A DNA stretch of 64,000 bases, taken from the NCBI GenBank assembly GCA_021774335.1, contig JAJFJD010000040.1, forward strand, positions 124,001 through 188,000. Reading direction: 5' to 3'. The notes below the pieces were generated by a model that had not been told where the DNA came from, made no database searches, and saw only the letters and a program-made list of their open reading frames with translations. A program made the translations under genes and the position numbers. Below are positions 1-9,107 of the stretch, one piece after another (position 1 is the first letter of the stretch; each line of letters opens with the position of its first letter). Origin of the DNA: Alphaproteobacteria bacterium. GTDB taxonomy: Bacteria; Pseudomonadota; Alphaproteobacteria; UBA8366.

Positions 1-1
1 G

Positions 2-199
2 TATTGCAGCACGGTCGACAAGGACGGCGATGCTTGGTGGATCTGGTGGCGCGCCGAAGGCAGAGGAAGCGTCTGGGAATTCATCGACGGCACCGGCAAA
101 TATGCGGACATCGAAGGCAAGGGCAAAACCGCGACGCTCGTGCGCCTGCCCGACGGCCGTCAGACGCTACGCTGGGAAGGAAGCTGGCGGCTGCGGTGA
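2..199 (+). CDS. C-terminal fragment of a hypothetical protein
   Basis: Reading frame 2 is open from the window edge to a TGA at 197-199 and gives the last 65 residues of a protein. The fragment is rich in Trp and Gly (DAWWIWWRAEG, GSVWEFIDGTGKY) and alternates short strand-like segments, suggesting the end of a small beta-barrel or lipocalin-like fold. I do not recognise the family. The frame ends 28 bases before the convergent stop of the next gene. The start and most of the protein lie outside the window. Confidence 0.55.
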   Translation, partial: YCSTVDKDGDAWWIWWRAEGRGSVWEFIDGTGKYADIEGKGKTATLVRLPDGRQTLRWEGSWRLR

Positions 200-227
200 C
201 GGGGCGGTTAGGGAGCGAACAGCGCGC

Positions 228-1088
228 CTATCCCGCAATCTCCGCCCGGCCATTGTTGATCACCACCGCGTCACGTTCGGCGACCACCGAACGGAATATG
301 ATCTCGGACCCGTCCTTCCACATCTCCGTGCGAACGGTGTCGCCGGGGAAGACCGGGGAGGAGAAGCGGCCTTCCATGCTCTTCAATTTCGCCGGGTCGT
401 AGCCGCAGACGGTTTTGAGCAGCGCGTTTCCGGCGACGCCGTAGGTCAGCAGGCCATGCGCGATGGGCCGTTCGAAGCCCGCCTTGGTGGCGATGTCGGG
501 GTCCGCGTGCAGCGGATTGTAATCACCGCTCAAGCGGTAGATCAGCGCCGATTGCGGCAGCGTGGTCAGGTCGCAGGCCAGATCCCACGGGCGGTCGGGA
601 ATCTGTGCGATTGGCTTCTCCGGACCGCTCGGCCCGCCGAAGCCGCCCTGGCCGCGCAGGAAGGAACTGGTGCCGACGGTGCAGAGATGGTCGCCGGTGG
701 CCTTGTCGTAGATCTCGCGCTCCGCGTTGACCAGCGCGCCGCGTCCTTCGCCTTTGTCGATCACGCCGGTCACGCGGATCTTGCCGATGAAGGTGCCTTT
801 GACCGGCAGCGGCTTGTGGATCGTGAAGCTGTTACCGCCGTTGACCATGCGTAGATAGTCGATGCCAACGTCATACTGCCGTATCCAACTGCCGGGATAT
901 GCCATTACGACGGCCATCGTCGGCAGGGCTTGCAGGTCCTTCTCATAGAGAAAGCGGAGCTCGTCGCGGTCGACCGGATCGTTCCCCAGGCCGACGCCGA
1001 GCGCATACAGCATCGTGTCGCGCGCGGTCCAGTCCTGCTCGATCTCCGGAATGTCGAGACTCATGATTTTTTCGTAGTCGATGGCCAT
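228..1088 (-). CDS. MaoC-like (R)-specific enoyl-CoA hydratase (hydratase 2)
   Basis: A 286-residue double hot-dog protein of the hydratase-2 type, predicted to hydrate trans-2-enoyl-CoA to (R)-3-hydroxyacyl-CoA in the cytoplasm. The N-terminal half (about 1-150) is the degenerate hot-dog. The C-terminal half (about 165-285) carries the catalytic signature SGDYNPLHADP, with Asp189, Asn191 and His194 spaced as in the eukaryotic multifunctional enzyme type 2 hydratase. The ATG at 1088 has a good GGGAGGA ribosome binding site. It stands alone; the neighbouring ATP-grasp gene is also on the minus strand but 137 bases upstream. The chain length of the substrate cannot be judged from sequence. Confidence 0.85.
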   Translation of the reverse strand: MAIDYEKIMSLDIPEIEQDWTARDTMLYALGVGLGNDPVDRDELRFLYEKDLQALPTMAVVMAYPGSWIRQYDVGIDYLRMVNGGNSFTIHKPLPVKGTFIGKIRVTGVIDKGEGRGALVNAEREIYDKATGDHLCTVGTSSFLRGQGGFGGPSGPEKPIAQIPDRPWDLACDLTTLPQSALIYRLSGDYNPLHADPDIATKAGFERPIAHGLLTYGVAGNALLKTVCGYDPAKLKSMEGRFSSPVFPGDTVRTEMWKDGSEIIFRSVVAERDAVVINNGRAEIAG

Positions 1089-1225
1089 GGCGTCCTCCCG
1101 CTGCGACGTTCTGGCGTGCGGTCGATGGGATACGACACCCGCACGGCTCGCCGCGTCGGACTCAGTATAGCCAAGAAAATCGCCGCGGCGCGAAACCGCC
1201 GCGGCGTCGAGGTGGGGGGAGTTTG

Positions 1226-2179
1226 TTACTCGGCGGCGGCGAGGTGCCGTAGGCCTGCGATTTCGCCGCCAAGAAATTCCGCGAGCGCGCCCATGCCGGA
1301 CCGGTTCGTATCGGTCAGTCCCGCAGCCGCTTCCGCGTCGGGGTTATAGTTGGTGTTGGTATTAACGTCGTAGACCCAGGTCTCGCCGCTGGCATCGGTA
1401 ATCATCTCGATCCCGGCGACCTCGATCCCGTTGCGGGCGAGGAACTCCTCCATGCGGGCGTGCAGGGGGTGCGCGAAGTCGTCGAGGATTTCGAATTTGG
1501 GCCGCTCCGGCGTGGTCGGCGCATCGTCGATGGCGCAGACATCGGCCGGGCATAGCTCGAAGCCGTCGGATGTATCGACCCGGACCGCATAGACGAAGCG
1601 GCCGCCGACGAACTCGTTGCGAATGATGGCGGGTTCCGCCGCCTGCACATAGCGTTGAACCAGGACCGTGCCGTCCAGCCCGACGTCGAAGGTGTCGTCT
1701 TCGACGAAGGCTTCCGCCGACGCGATGTCATCGAATTTTTGGACGCCCAGCCCTTTGCCGCCGCGGTTCGGTTTCAGGATCAGCGGTGCGCCGACCTTAC
1801 GGATCGCATCACGCAAGGCGTCTTTCCCGACGGCAGCGATGGTGCGCGGCACGGGGATGCCGGCGGCGCTCAACGCGGCGTATTGCTTTACCTTGCTGAT
1901 TTCCAGTTCCAGCGCGTGCCCGCCGTTGATGACGCGGCGGCCGTGGCCTTCCAGCCATGCCAATACGCTGCCGGCGAGTTCGGGCGCAAAGCGGTGGCCG
2001 CGCGTGTGCGAGGATGCGCTCATGCGGTTGTAGAACACGCCGGCCGGCGGAATCTCGCCCAGGTCGACGGACCCTTGCGCCAGATGCCATTCCTCGAAAG
2101 GCAGGCCCTGCCGATCGAAGGCGGTGCGGAGCGGCGCAACCCATTCTTCGTTTTCATGCAACACGTAGATGGCCGTCAT
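1226..2179 (-). CDS. RimK-like ATP-grasp ligase
   Basis: A 317-residue ATP-grasp protein, expected to form an amide or peptide bond by way of an acyl-phosphate. The N-terminal 90 residues are a pre-ATP-grasp domain. The ATP-binding region contains LILKPNRGGKGLG (around residue 133), and the metal-binding end contains GIEMITDASGETWVYDVNTNTNYNPDAE, cited here only as the region of residues 255-285 with the acidic and Asn ligands typical of RimK-type enzymes. The start ATG has GAGGGC upstream. The acceptor substrate is unknown: it could be a peptide, a small metabolite or a protein tail. The gene is divergent from the aminotransferase at 2398 across a 218-base AT-rich gap. Confidence 0.75.
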   Translation of the reverse strand: MTAIYVLHENEEWVAPLRTAFDRQGLPFEEWHLAQGSVDLGEIPPAGVFYNRMSASSHTRGHRFAPELAGSVLAWLEGHGRRVINGGHALELEISKVKQYAALSAAGIPVPRTIAAVGKDALRDAIRKVGAPLILKPNRGGKGLGVQKFDDIASAEAFVEDDTFDVGLDGTVLVQRYVQAAEPAIIRNEFVGGRFVYAVRVDTSDGFELCPADVCAIDDAPTTPERPKFEILDDFAHPLHARMEEFLARNGIEVAGIEMITDASGETWVYDVNTNTNYNPDAEAAAGLTDTNRSGMGALAEFLGGEIAGLRHLAAAE

Positions 2180-2397
2180 GGCGGTGCCCTCAAAATTATA
2201 AATAACGTTTTTAAAATGTTATTATCGTCATTCCCAAACAATATGATGTGATTTTTGATCATGTCAACAACAGGAGCGTAAATATCGAAAAATTGAAGTG
2301 GTCCTTTGCCACGGCTAGTCCACATTGTAGGGTGAACCGTACGGAACCCGGGCCGATCACGGCCATGGCGCCGACCGCCCCACAGGAGAGCCCATAA
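2180..2397. other. Divergent intergenic region upstream of the aminotransferase
   Basis: This 218-base gap is AT-rich near the ATP-grasp start (2190-2260) and GC-rich near the aminotransferase start. Around 2297-2323 there are spaced GTGG and CCAC elements (GTGGTCC, TTTGCCAC, TAGTCCAC) that could be part of an operator, for example for a MocR/GntR-type regulator of amine catabolism, but no regulator gene lies nearby and the pattern is weak. It presumably holds promoters for both genes. Confidence 0.3.
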
Positions 2398-3792
2398 ATG
2401 TCACAAACCCCGACTTCGCCCGGCAATTCCGCCAGCAGCCGCGACATCGCCTATGTCATGCATCCCTATACGAATTTGGAACGGCATAAGACGGTCGGTC
2501 CGCAGGTCATGGCCAAGGGCAAGGGCATCTGGGTCTATGACGAGGAAGGTAAGGGCTATATCGAAGCGATGGCCGGCCTCTGGTGCACGTCGCTCGGGTT
2601 CGCCGAGGAACGGCTGGTCGAGGCGGCGGCCAAGCAGATGCGCGATCTGCCCTTCTATCATGTGTTTGCCGCGAAGAGCCACGACCCGGCGATCAACCTC
2701 GCGGAAAAGCTGATCGGCATGGCGCCGGTTCCGATGTCGAAGGTGTTTTTCGCCAATTCGGGTTCGGAAGCGAACGACAGCGCCGTCAAGATGATCTGGT
2801 ACTACAACAATGCGCTGGGGCGGCCGGAGAAGAAAAAGATCATCAGCCGCATCAAGGGCTATCACGGTGTGACCGTCGCCTCGGCGAGCCTGACCGGGCT
2901 GCCCTTCAATCACCGCGACTTCGACCTGCCGATCGCCGGCATTCTCCATACCGACTGCCCGCATCACTATCGCTTTGCCGAAGAGGGCGAGAGCGAAGAG
3001 GATTTTGCGACGCGGCTGGCGGCCAATCTCGAGCAGATGATCGAGGACGAAGGCCCCGACACGGTTGCCGCCTTCTTCGCGGAGCCGATCATGGGGGCGG
3101 GCGGTGTGATCGTGCCGCCGGCCACGTATTTCGAAAAGATCCAGCCGATCCTGAAGAAGCACGACATCCTGTTCGTCGCCGACGAGGTGATCTGTGGCTT
3201 CGGGCGGACGGGCAACATGTTCGCCACCGAAACCTACAATCTGCAGCCGGACATCATCACCATCGCGAAGGCGCTGTCCTCGGCCTACCTGCCGATCTCG
3301 GGCCTGCTGATCAACGAGAAGGTGTCGGACGCGATCTACAAGAACAGCGGCGAAATCGGCACCTTTGGGCATGGGTTCACCTATTCGGGCCATCCCGTTG
3401 CCTGTGCCGTCGCTCTGGAAACCCTTAACATCTACGAAGAACGCGACATTGTGGGGCATGTGCGTCAAGTGATGCCGCGCTTCGCCGAACGTGTGCATTC
3501 TTTTGCCGATCACCCGCTGGTCGGCGAAGTTCGGGGCTGTGGCCTGGTCGCCGGCGTCGAGTTGGTCAAGGACAAGGAAAACAAGACCTCTTTCGACGGG
3601 CAGCAAGGCGTCGGCGCATATTTCGCGTCACAGGCACAGGAACACGGGCTGATCGTGCGCGCGGTTCCGGGCGATACGATCACCCTTTGTCCGCCGCTGA
3701 TCATCACGGACGATGAGATCGACGACTTGTTCGACCGTTTCGCCAAGACGCTGGACGATACCGCGTCATGGTTGGAGAATTCGGCCAATTAG
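2398..3792 (+). CDS. Class III aminotransferase, omega-transaminase type
   Basis: A 464-residue PLP enzyme of the class III (omega/beta-alanine:pyruvate) aminotransferase group, moving an amino group from a terminal amine or omega-amino acid, probably to pyruvate. Visible landmarks are NSGSEAND (120-127) for phosphate binding, DEVICGFGRTG (262-272) with the Asp that contacts the pyridine nitrogen, and IAKALSS with the Schiff-base Lys291. The LWCTSLGF stretch near residue 61 and the conserved DLPFYHVF resemble known amine:pyruvate transaminases. Length is normal for the family. The exact amine donor is not determined; no amine transporter or aldehyde dehydrogenase is adjacent. Confidence 0.85.
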   Translation: MSQTPTSPGNSASSRDIAYVMHPYTNLERHKTVGPQVMAKGKGIWVYDEEGKGYIEAMAGLWCTSLGFAEERLVEAAAKQMRDLPFYHVFAAKSHDPAINLAEKLIGMAPVPMSKVFFANSGSEANDSAVKMIWYYNNALGRPEKKKIISRIKGYHGVTVASASLTGLPFNHRDFDLPIAGILHTDCPHHYRFAEEGESEEDFATRLAANLEQMIEDEGPDTVAAFFAEPIMGAGGVIVPPATYFEKIQPILKKHDILFVADEVICGFGRTGNMFATETYNLQPDIITIAKALSSAYLPISGLLINEKVSDAIYKNSGEIGTFGHGFTYSGHPVACAVALETLNIYEERDIVGHVRQVMPRFAERVHSFADHPLVGEVRGCGLVAGVELVKDKENKTSFDGQQGVGAYFASQAQEHGLIVRAVPGDTITLCPPLIITDDEIDDLFDRFAKTLDDTASWLENSAN

Positions 3793-3918
3793 AGGGCAAC
3801 CCTGCGACATTAGAGTACGCTGTGGCGGCGGCGGCCTTCATGGTAAACAAAAATAAACCATATTTACGGTACAACGCGTTATGAGTGCAGTGAGCCGCTG
3901 TTCGAATAGGTGCAGGCC

Positions 3919-5136
3919 ATGAATTACGAATCGTATTTCGCAGAACGTGTCGATGATCTGAAGCGCCAGGGCAATTATCGCGTCTTTGCCGACTTGGAAC
4001 GGCAGGCGGGTGATTTCCCGAGTGCCTACCGGCATGATGAGGGAACGGTGGCGGACGTCACTGTGTGGTGTTCGAACGACTACCTCGGCATGGGGCAGAA
4101 CCCGGACACTATCGCGGCCATGAAGGAAGGGCTCGAGCGTTGCGGCGCGGGCGCCGGCGGCACGCGCAATATCTCGGGCACCAACCATTATCATGTGCTG
4201 TTGGAACGCGAACTGGCGGCATTGCATCAAAAAGAGGCTGCGCTGCTGTTCACCTCGGGCTATGTCGCCAACATGACCGCGCTGGCGACGCTGGCTTCCA
4301 AAATCCCGAATTGCATTCTCTATTCCGACGCGCTGAACCATAACTCGATGATCGAGGGCATGCGGCACAGCCGCGTCGAGAAACGGATATTCGCGCATAA
4401 CGATCCGGCCGATCTCGAACGCCTGATCAGCGCCGACGATCCCGAGCGGCCAAAACTGGTCGCCTTTGAATCGGTCTATTCGAGGGATGGCGATATCGCG
4501 CCGCTGAAGGACTTGGCGGATATTGCGGATCGTTACAATGCCCTGACTTCTCTGGACGAAGTGCACGCGGTCGGCATGTACGGCCCGCGCGGTGCTGGTG
4601 TCGCCGAGCGCGACGGCGTGATGGATCGGATGACGGTCATTCAGGGGACGCTGGCGAAGGCGTTCGGTGTGATCGGCGGATACATCACCGGGTCGGCCTC
4701 GATGATCGATTTTGTCCGGTCCTATGGCGACGGCTTCATCTTCACGACCGCCCTGCCGCCGGCCATCGCCGCCGGCGCCTTGAGCAGCGTTAAAACGTTG
4801 CAGGGGCAGGAAGGCGGGGCAATGCGGACGCGCCACCAGGAGCGCGCCAAGACGCTGATGAAGAAACTGCGGGACGCTGGATTACCGGTCATGCCGTCGG
4901 TCAGCCATATCGTACCGGTCATGGTTGGGGATCCGGTGCTGTGCAAGCAGGCGAGCGACATCCTGCTCGATAACTATGGCATCTACGTGCAACCGATTAA
5001 CCATCCGACCGTTCCGAAAGGCACAGAGCGCCTGCGAATCACGCCGACGCCGCTTCATACCGATGAGATGATGGACGTACTGACCCGTGCTCTGGTAGAA
5101 ATTTGGGAGAGCCTGTCGTTAGAACGCGCCGCTTGA
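3919..5136 (+). CDS. hemA: 5-aminolevulinate synthase
   Basis: A 405-residue PLP enzyme condensing glycine with succinyl-CoA to 5-aminolevulinate, the first step of haem biosynthesis by the C4 route typical of alphaproteobacteria. Seen: [13 protein letters not shown] (76-88), [17 protein letters not shown] (211-227) and GTLAKAFG with Schiff-base Lys247. I chose the ATG at 3919 over the upstream in-frame GTG at 3910 because AATAGG lies about eight bases before it. A PadR-like regulator gene follows after 13 bases, apparently in the same transcript. Upstream, 3840-3866 holds an imperfect ATGGT/ACCAT inverted repeat of unknown meaning. Confidence 0.96.
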   Translation: MNYESYFAERVDDLKRQGNYRVFADLERQAGDFPSAYRHDEGTVADVTVWCSNDYLGMGQNPDTIAAMKEGLERCGAGAGGTRNISGTNHYHVLLERELAALHQKEAALLFTSGYVANMTALATLASKIPNCILYSDALNHNSMIEGMRHSRVEKRIFAHNDPADLERLISADDPERPKLVAFESVYSRDGDIAPLKDLADIADRYNALTSLDEVHAVGMYGPRGAGVAERDGVMDRMTVIQGTLAKAFGVIGGYITGSASMIDFVRSYGDGFIFTTALPPAIAAGALSSVKTLQGQEGGAMRTRHQERAKTLMKKLRDAGLPVMPSVSHIVPVMVGDPVLCKQASDILLDNYGIYVQPINHPTVPKGTERLRITPTPLHTDEMMDVLTRALVEIWESLSLERAA

Positions 5137-5149
5137 GGGAGCGTAGATA

Positions 5150-5680
5150 ATGTATCGCGACAATACCCTTATTCCGACCGAGGCCGTCCGTCTCACGGCC
5201 TTGGGTAGCCTGATGGAAGGCGAGAGGGCCTATGCCGACCTCGCCTCCGAAATCCGCTATTTCGTTGGCCGGATCATCGGGCCGTCGCTCGACCTGCTCG
5301 GCACGTCGCTGGAACTGTTATCCTACGAAGGCCTGGTCGAGACCGACGGGGAAAACGGCACGGAAGACGGCGTGTTGCGGATTACGGCGGCCGGGCGCGA
5401 TGCCTTCGTCGCGCTGATGACCTCCAACGTGCGGGCGCCGGTCAACGATGTCGCCAAGCTCGTCGTCGCGCTGAAACTCCGTTTCCTGCACCTCCTCGAC
5501 GCGCCGGCGCGTGACGAACAGGCCGCAATGCTGGTGGAAATGTGCGAAACCGAGTTGGCTCGGCTGCAAGATCTCCTGGCCGGCTATGAGGATGGTCATT
5601 TGCGCGACTGGCTGGTGCTGGAAATTGATCAGCTCAAACAGCGCCTGGACTGGTTCCGCACGCTCGAGACGCCGGCCTGA
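5150..5680 (+). CDS. PadR-like transcriptional regulator
   Basis: A 176-residue protein with an N-terminal winged helix (about 10-95: LTALGSLMEGERAYADLASEI, then a beta-wing ending in LRITAAGRDAF) and a C-terminal helical part (about 110-172) that resembles the PadR dimerisation helices. It begins 13 bases after hemA with a strong GAGGGAG ribosome binding site, so it is probably cotranscribed with hemA and may modulate it, though nothing here proves that. It converges on the SDR gene, leaving 20 bases. The ligand and the DNA target are unknown. Confidence 0.7.
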   Translation: MYRDNTLIPTEAVRLTALGSLMEGERAYADLASEIRYFVGRIIGPSLDLLGTSLELLSYEGLVETDGENGTEDGVLRITAAGRDAFVALMTSNVRAPVNDVAKLVVALKLRFLHLLDAPARDEQAAMLVEMCETELARLQDLLAGYEDGHLRDWLVLEIDQLKQRLDWFRTLETPA

Positions 5681-5700
5681 CGCTGGCGTACTTGCTATCG

Positions 5701-6450
5701 CTACAGGTGCTGGCCACCGGTGACGAAGACCTCGGTCCCGGTGACGTAACCGAAATCGCTCCCGCACATCTGGAAGACGCAGCCCGCGACCTCGTCGGGG
5801 GTGCCCATGCGGTGCATCGGTATGCGGTTGATCAGCGGCTCGTATTCATCGCCGATCATTTCGGTCTCGATCTCGCCGGGCGCGACCGCGTTGACCCGTA
5901 CGCCGAGTTGGGCGAACTCCACCGCCATCTCGCGCGTCAGGGCGGACAAGGCGGACTTCGACGTGGAATATGCCGATCCGGCGAACGGATGGATTTCGTG
6001 TCCGGCGATCGACGTGATGTTCACCACGCAGGCGCCACCGTTCTTGGCCCCGCGCGTCAGTGCGCCGGCGAATCCCCGGCTCAGCGTCAGCGGCGTGAAC
6101 AGGTTCAGTTCATAGACTTCGCGCCAGCGGTCGATCCCGCCGTTGAGGCAGCCGAGCCTTTCCTTGAATTCCGTCTTGGGCGAAATCGCGGCGTTGTTGA
6201 TCAGGGCGTTTACCGCCGTATCGCCTAAGGCGTCGTTGACCTGATCGATAAATGCGGCGACCGAGTCCGGGTCGGCAAGGTCGGTGGGGATGTGATGGCT
6301 CCAGTTGGGATCGCGCTTGCAAGCTTCGGGAACTTCATCCCGGCTGCAGGTGATGATGCGCCATTCCTCTGCGGAAAAGCGTTTCACCGTTGCGTGTCCG
6401 ATCCCGCGGCTCGCACCGGTGAGGATGACGGTTTTCTTCTCTTTGCTCAT
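5701..6450 (-). CDS. Short-chain dehydrogenase/reductase (SDR)
   Basis: A 249-residue classical SDR. It has the Rossmann glycine motif TGASRGIG (11-18), the NNAA motif (85-88), and catalytic Ser147, Tyr161 and Lys165 (YSTSK). I start it at the ATG at 6450; an in-frame TTG six codons upstream (6468) is possible but has no better ribosome binding site. It follows the CDF exporter gene on the same strand by 21 bases. The substrate cannot be told from sequence; the family spans sugars, steroids and acyl carriers. Confidence 0.85.
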   Translation of the reverse strand: MSKEKKTVILTGASRGIGHATVKRFSAEEWRIITCSRDEVPEACKRDPNWSHHIPTDLADPDSVAAFIDQVNDALGDTAVNALINNAAISPKTEFKERLGCLNGGIDRWREVYELNLFTPLTLSRGFAGALTRGAKNGGACVVNITSIAGHEIHPFAGSAYSTSKSALSALTREMAVEFAQLGVRVNAVAPGEIETEMIGDEYEPLINRIPMHRMGTPDEVAGCVFQMCGSDFGYVTGTEVFVTGGQHL

Positions 6451-6471
6451 GCTGGTCCCATTGCGCAAAGG

Positions 6472-7395
6472 TTAAGTGAAATGGCCGTGTTCTTCTTCCA
6501 AGCCTTCAGGGTCTTGGTGGATGATGATCTCGGCGTTCGGGAAAGCCCTGCCGATCATCGCTTCCACATCGTCGGCGATCTCATGGGCGGTCATCAGCGT
6601 GATATCCGGGTCCATTTCCAGATGAAGCTGGATAAAACTGGTTTGCCCGTCATGCCGTGTCCGCAAATCATGCGCCCGGCCCGCTTTGGGGTGAGAGTTC
6701 GCAATCTCTATGATTTTTTGCCGGTCTTCCTCCGGCAGTTCGCGGTCCATCAGGATGTCGATGGCTTCCGCGACGATCTTCCACGCGTTGCCGGCGAGAT
6801 AGAAGGCGATGAGCAACGCGAACACCGGATCCGCATAGGGCAAGTCGAACCAACCGCTCAGAACCAAGGCCACGATGACCGCCGTGTTCATCAGCAGGTC
6901 GCCCTTGTAATGCAGCGAGTCCGCGCTGATTGCGATTGAGCGGGTTCGCCGAACGACCCAATACTGGAACGTCACCAGGCAGAGTGTTGCGACGATGGCG
7001 ATGACGGTGACGGCGATCCCGATTTCAGGGCGCTGGACTTCCAACGGATGGAAGAAGCGGTTGCCCGCTTCGTAGAACAACAGTACGGCTGAACCGATGA
7101 TAAAGGCGGATTGTGCGAGCGCCGCCAACGGTTCGGCCTTGCCATGGCCGAACCGGTGTTCCCGGTCCGCCGGTACTTGAGCTTGGCGGATGGCAAAGAG
7201 CGTTACGAGAGAGGCGACGCCGTCAAGGATCGAGTCCGCAAGGCTAGACAACACGGCGACCGACCCCGTGAAGAACCAGGCAGCACTCTTCAGAATGATC
7301 AGGACTAGGGCGACCGATAGCGACGCATAGCTCGCGGCGCGCGTCAGCCGTTCGTTGCTGCGTTGTCGGTCGATCGCGGTATCGGGCGCACTCAC
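6472..7395 (-). CDS. Cation diffusion facilitator (FieF-like metal exporter)
   Basis: A 307-residue inner-membrane antiporter of the CDF family, exporting Zn(II), Fe(II) or similar divalent ions against protons. About six hydrophobic segments fall in the first 210 residues, followed by a cytoplasmic C-terminal domain. The transport-site residues are visible: Asp54 and Asp58 (SLADSILDG) in the second helix, and His162 and Asp166 (LHYKGD) in the fifth, the combination seen in Zn/Fe-type members. The start codon is GTG at 7395, as no upstream or nearby ATG is in frame. pdxH lies 16 bases upstream on the same strand, so the two may share a transcript. Confidence 0.88.
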   Translation of the reverse strand: MSAPDTAIDRQRSNERLTRAASYASLSVALVLIILKSAAWFFTGSVAVLSSLADSILDGVASLVTLFAIRQAQVPADREHRFGHGKAEPLAALAQSAFIIGSAVLLFYEAGNRFFHPLEVQRPEIGIAVTVIAIVATLCLVTFQYWVVRRTRSIAISADSLHYKGDLLMNTAVIVALVLSGWFDLPYADPVFALLIAFYLAGNAWKIVAEAIDILMDRELPEEDRQKIIEIANSHPKAGRAHDLRTRHDGQTSFIQLHLEMDPDITLMTAHEIADDVEAMIGRAFPNAEIIIHQDPEGLEEEHGHFT

Positions 7396-7411
7396 GTCTT
7401 ATCTGCCTTTA

Positions 7412-7993
7412 TCAGGGGAACAGGCGCTCGGTGCGCCATTGTTCGCCGTCGCGGATGAACACTTCACGTTCATGTAGCCGGAAGGTCGCTTCGCTCCAGA
7501 ATTCCAGGCGCTCGGGTGCCACGCGGTAGCCCGACCAGTGATCAGGCCTCGGCACAGTCCCCACCGCGTGTTTTGCGGCGAAAGTGGCGACCCGTTTTTC
7601 CAGGTCGAATCGTGTTTTCATGACGCGGGACTGATCGCTGGCCCAGGCGCCGATCTGGGCGCCGCGCTGCCGGGTCGCAAAATATGCATCCGCTTCGGCG
7701 GGCTCGACGGGCGTCACCGTGCCCTCGATCCGAACCTGGCGGCTTAACGATTTCCAATGGAACAGTAGTGCGGCGCGGTTGTTCTCGGCAATTTCCAGGG
7801 CCTTGCGGCTTTCTAAATTCGTGTAGAATACGAAACCGTTCTCGTCGACCGCTTTCAGAAGGACCATGCGGACCGATGGCGCACCGCTGCCGTCCGCCGT
7901 TGCCAGCGCCACCGCTTCGGGTAATGTTGGTTCCTTTTGCTTCGCGTCCTCGAACCAGTCGCGAAAGCGTTGGATAGGATCCTGTGCGGCCAT
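7412..7993 (-). CDS. pdxH: Pyridoxamine 5'-phosphate oxidase
   Basis: A 193-residue FMN enzyme that oxidises pyridoxine or pyridoxamine 5'-phosphate to pyridoxal 5'-phosphate. Conserved family segments are seen in order: the [21 protein letters not shown] region (about 39-59), [21 protein letters not shown] (about 78-91) and the C-terminal [14 protein letters not shown] (about 152-165) with the RLEFW substrate-binding block. Length is slightly short but normal for alphaproteobacteria. The ATG at 7993 has GGGCGATC upstream. It diverges from the DnaJ-like gene at 8161; the gap contains a perfect 16-base palindrome (8057-8072). Confidence 0.94.
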   Translation of the reverse strand: MAAQDPIQRFRDWFEDAKQKEPTLPEAVALATADGSGAPSVRMVLLKAVDENGFVFYTNLESRKALEIAENNRAALLFHWKSLSRQVRIEGTVTPVEPAEADAYFATRQRGAQIGAWASDQSRVMKTRFDLEKRVATFAAKHAVGTVPRPDHWSGYRVAPERLEFWSEATFRLHEREVFIRDGEQWRTERLFP

Positions 7994-8056
7994 GATCGCC
8001 CTTTTGATTTGGAGCAGCGGAAGAATAGATTGATTGGTAGGTTCTTAACCAAATCT

Positions 8057-8072
8057 GGTTCAAATTTGAACC
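8057..8072. promoter_or_regulatory. Perfect 16-bp palindrome in the pdxH/dnaJ-like divergent region
   Basis: GGTTCAAATTTGAACC reads identically on both strands. It lies 64 bases upstream of the pdxH start and 88 bases upstream of the DnaJ-like start. A further TAGGTTC lies at 8038-8044 and the palindrome is followed by TA, so the half-site TAGGTTC/GAACCTA occurs three times. This looks like an operator for a dimeric regulator shared by both genes. The regulator is unknown. Confidence 0.45.
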
Positions 8073-8160
8073 TATACCGACTATGTGTATCGAATCACGG
8101 AAATACCAAGGGTCTCCACTGGCGAGAGACCGCCGACCGTGAATAGGGAAAAAAGGTCGT

Positions 8161-9102
8161 ATGCGAGACCCTTATACAGTGCTGGGCGTAGACAAGAAGG
8201 CCAGCCAGGACGAAATCAAGAAGGCATATCGCAAGCTTGCGAAAGAGCTGCACCCGGATCTCAACCCGGGTGAGGAGGCGATCGAGCAGCGGTTCAAGGA
8301 GGTTTCGACCGCCTACAACACGCTGTCCGATACGGTCGCCCGGGCAAAATATGACCGCGGCGAGACCAATCCGGACGGTTCGCCGCGCTATGACAATGCC
8401 TTTCACCGCGCCTATTCCCATGGCGGGCGAGAAGCTGAAAGTGGCGCCGGCGATAAGTCGGGCGGTAATTTCGAGGACCTATTCTCGGATCTCTTCGGCC
8501 GGGCCAAGGCTGGTCCCCGGGGCGGCGCCGGACCGCAAGGCGGTCAACGTGGCGGACGCGTCAAGGGCCGAGACGTGCAATACACGCTCCAGGCCACGTT
8601 CGCCGAGGCGGCACGCGGCGTACGGCGGCGGATATCGCTTTATGACGGAAAATCATTGGATGTCACGATCCCGCCGGGCACCGAGGACGGGCAGACCCTT
8701 CGGCTGCGTTCGCAGGGAATGCCGGGGTTGGGCGGCGGAACCGCCGGGGATGCCTATGTCACCGTGCAGGTCCAGGACGACGCGATGTTCCGGCGCAAGG
8801 GGAAGGACGTGTATCTGACGATTCCGGTCACGCTGGATGAGGCCGTGCTGGGCGGTAAGATCAACGTGCCGACGATCGACGGACGCGTTTCCGTGACGAT
8901 CCCGCCGGGATCGAACACCGGCAGCATGCTGCGATTGAAGGGCAAGGGTGTTGCCGGGCAGCGGGGCGGTGGGCGCGGCGATCAAATCGTTGAACTCGAA
9001 GTCGTCTTGCCGGACCGGCCCGACGAAGAATTGCGCTCGTTCCTTCAAGGATGGGCGCTGCGTCACCGCTATGACGTGCGCAAAAAGGCCGGCCTGGAAT
9101 AA
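8161..9102 (+). CDS. DnaJ-like co-chaperone (CbpA type)
   Basis: A 313-residue J-domain protein that should stimulate DnaK ATPase and hand over substrates. The N-terminal J domain (about 4-70) contains HPD at 31-33. A Gly/Arg-rich linker (about 75-135) follows, then the two beta-barrel C-terminal substrate domains (about 138-305), with repeats of the TIPPGTEDGQTLRLRSQG type. There is no CxxCxGxG zinc finger, so it is CbpA-like and not a canonical DnaJ. AAAAAAGG precedes the ATG. It converges on the YihY gene with only five bases between stops. Confidence 0.9.
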   Translation: MRDPYTVLGVDKKASQDEIKKAYRKLAKELHPDLNPGEEAIEQRFKEVSTAYNTLSDTVARAKYDRGETNPDGSPRYDNAFHRAYSHGGREAESGAGDKSGGNFEDLFSDLFGRAKAGPRGGAGPQGGQRGGRVKGRDVQYTLQATFAEAARGVRRRISLYDGKSLDVTIPPGTEDGQTLRLRSQGMPGLGGGTAGDAYVTVQVQDDAMFRRKGKDVYLTIPVTLDEAVLGGKINVPTIDGRVSVTIPPGSNTGSMLRLKGKGVAGQRGGGRGDQIVELEVVLPDRPDEELRSFLQGWALRHRYDVRKKAGLE

Positions 9103-9107
9103 TCCCG

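Noticed and set aside
2255-2267. FNR-like site TTGATCATGTCAA upstream of the aminotransferase
   Set aside because: The half-sites are three bases apart and not four, so the spacing is wrong.
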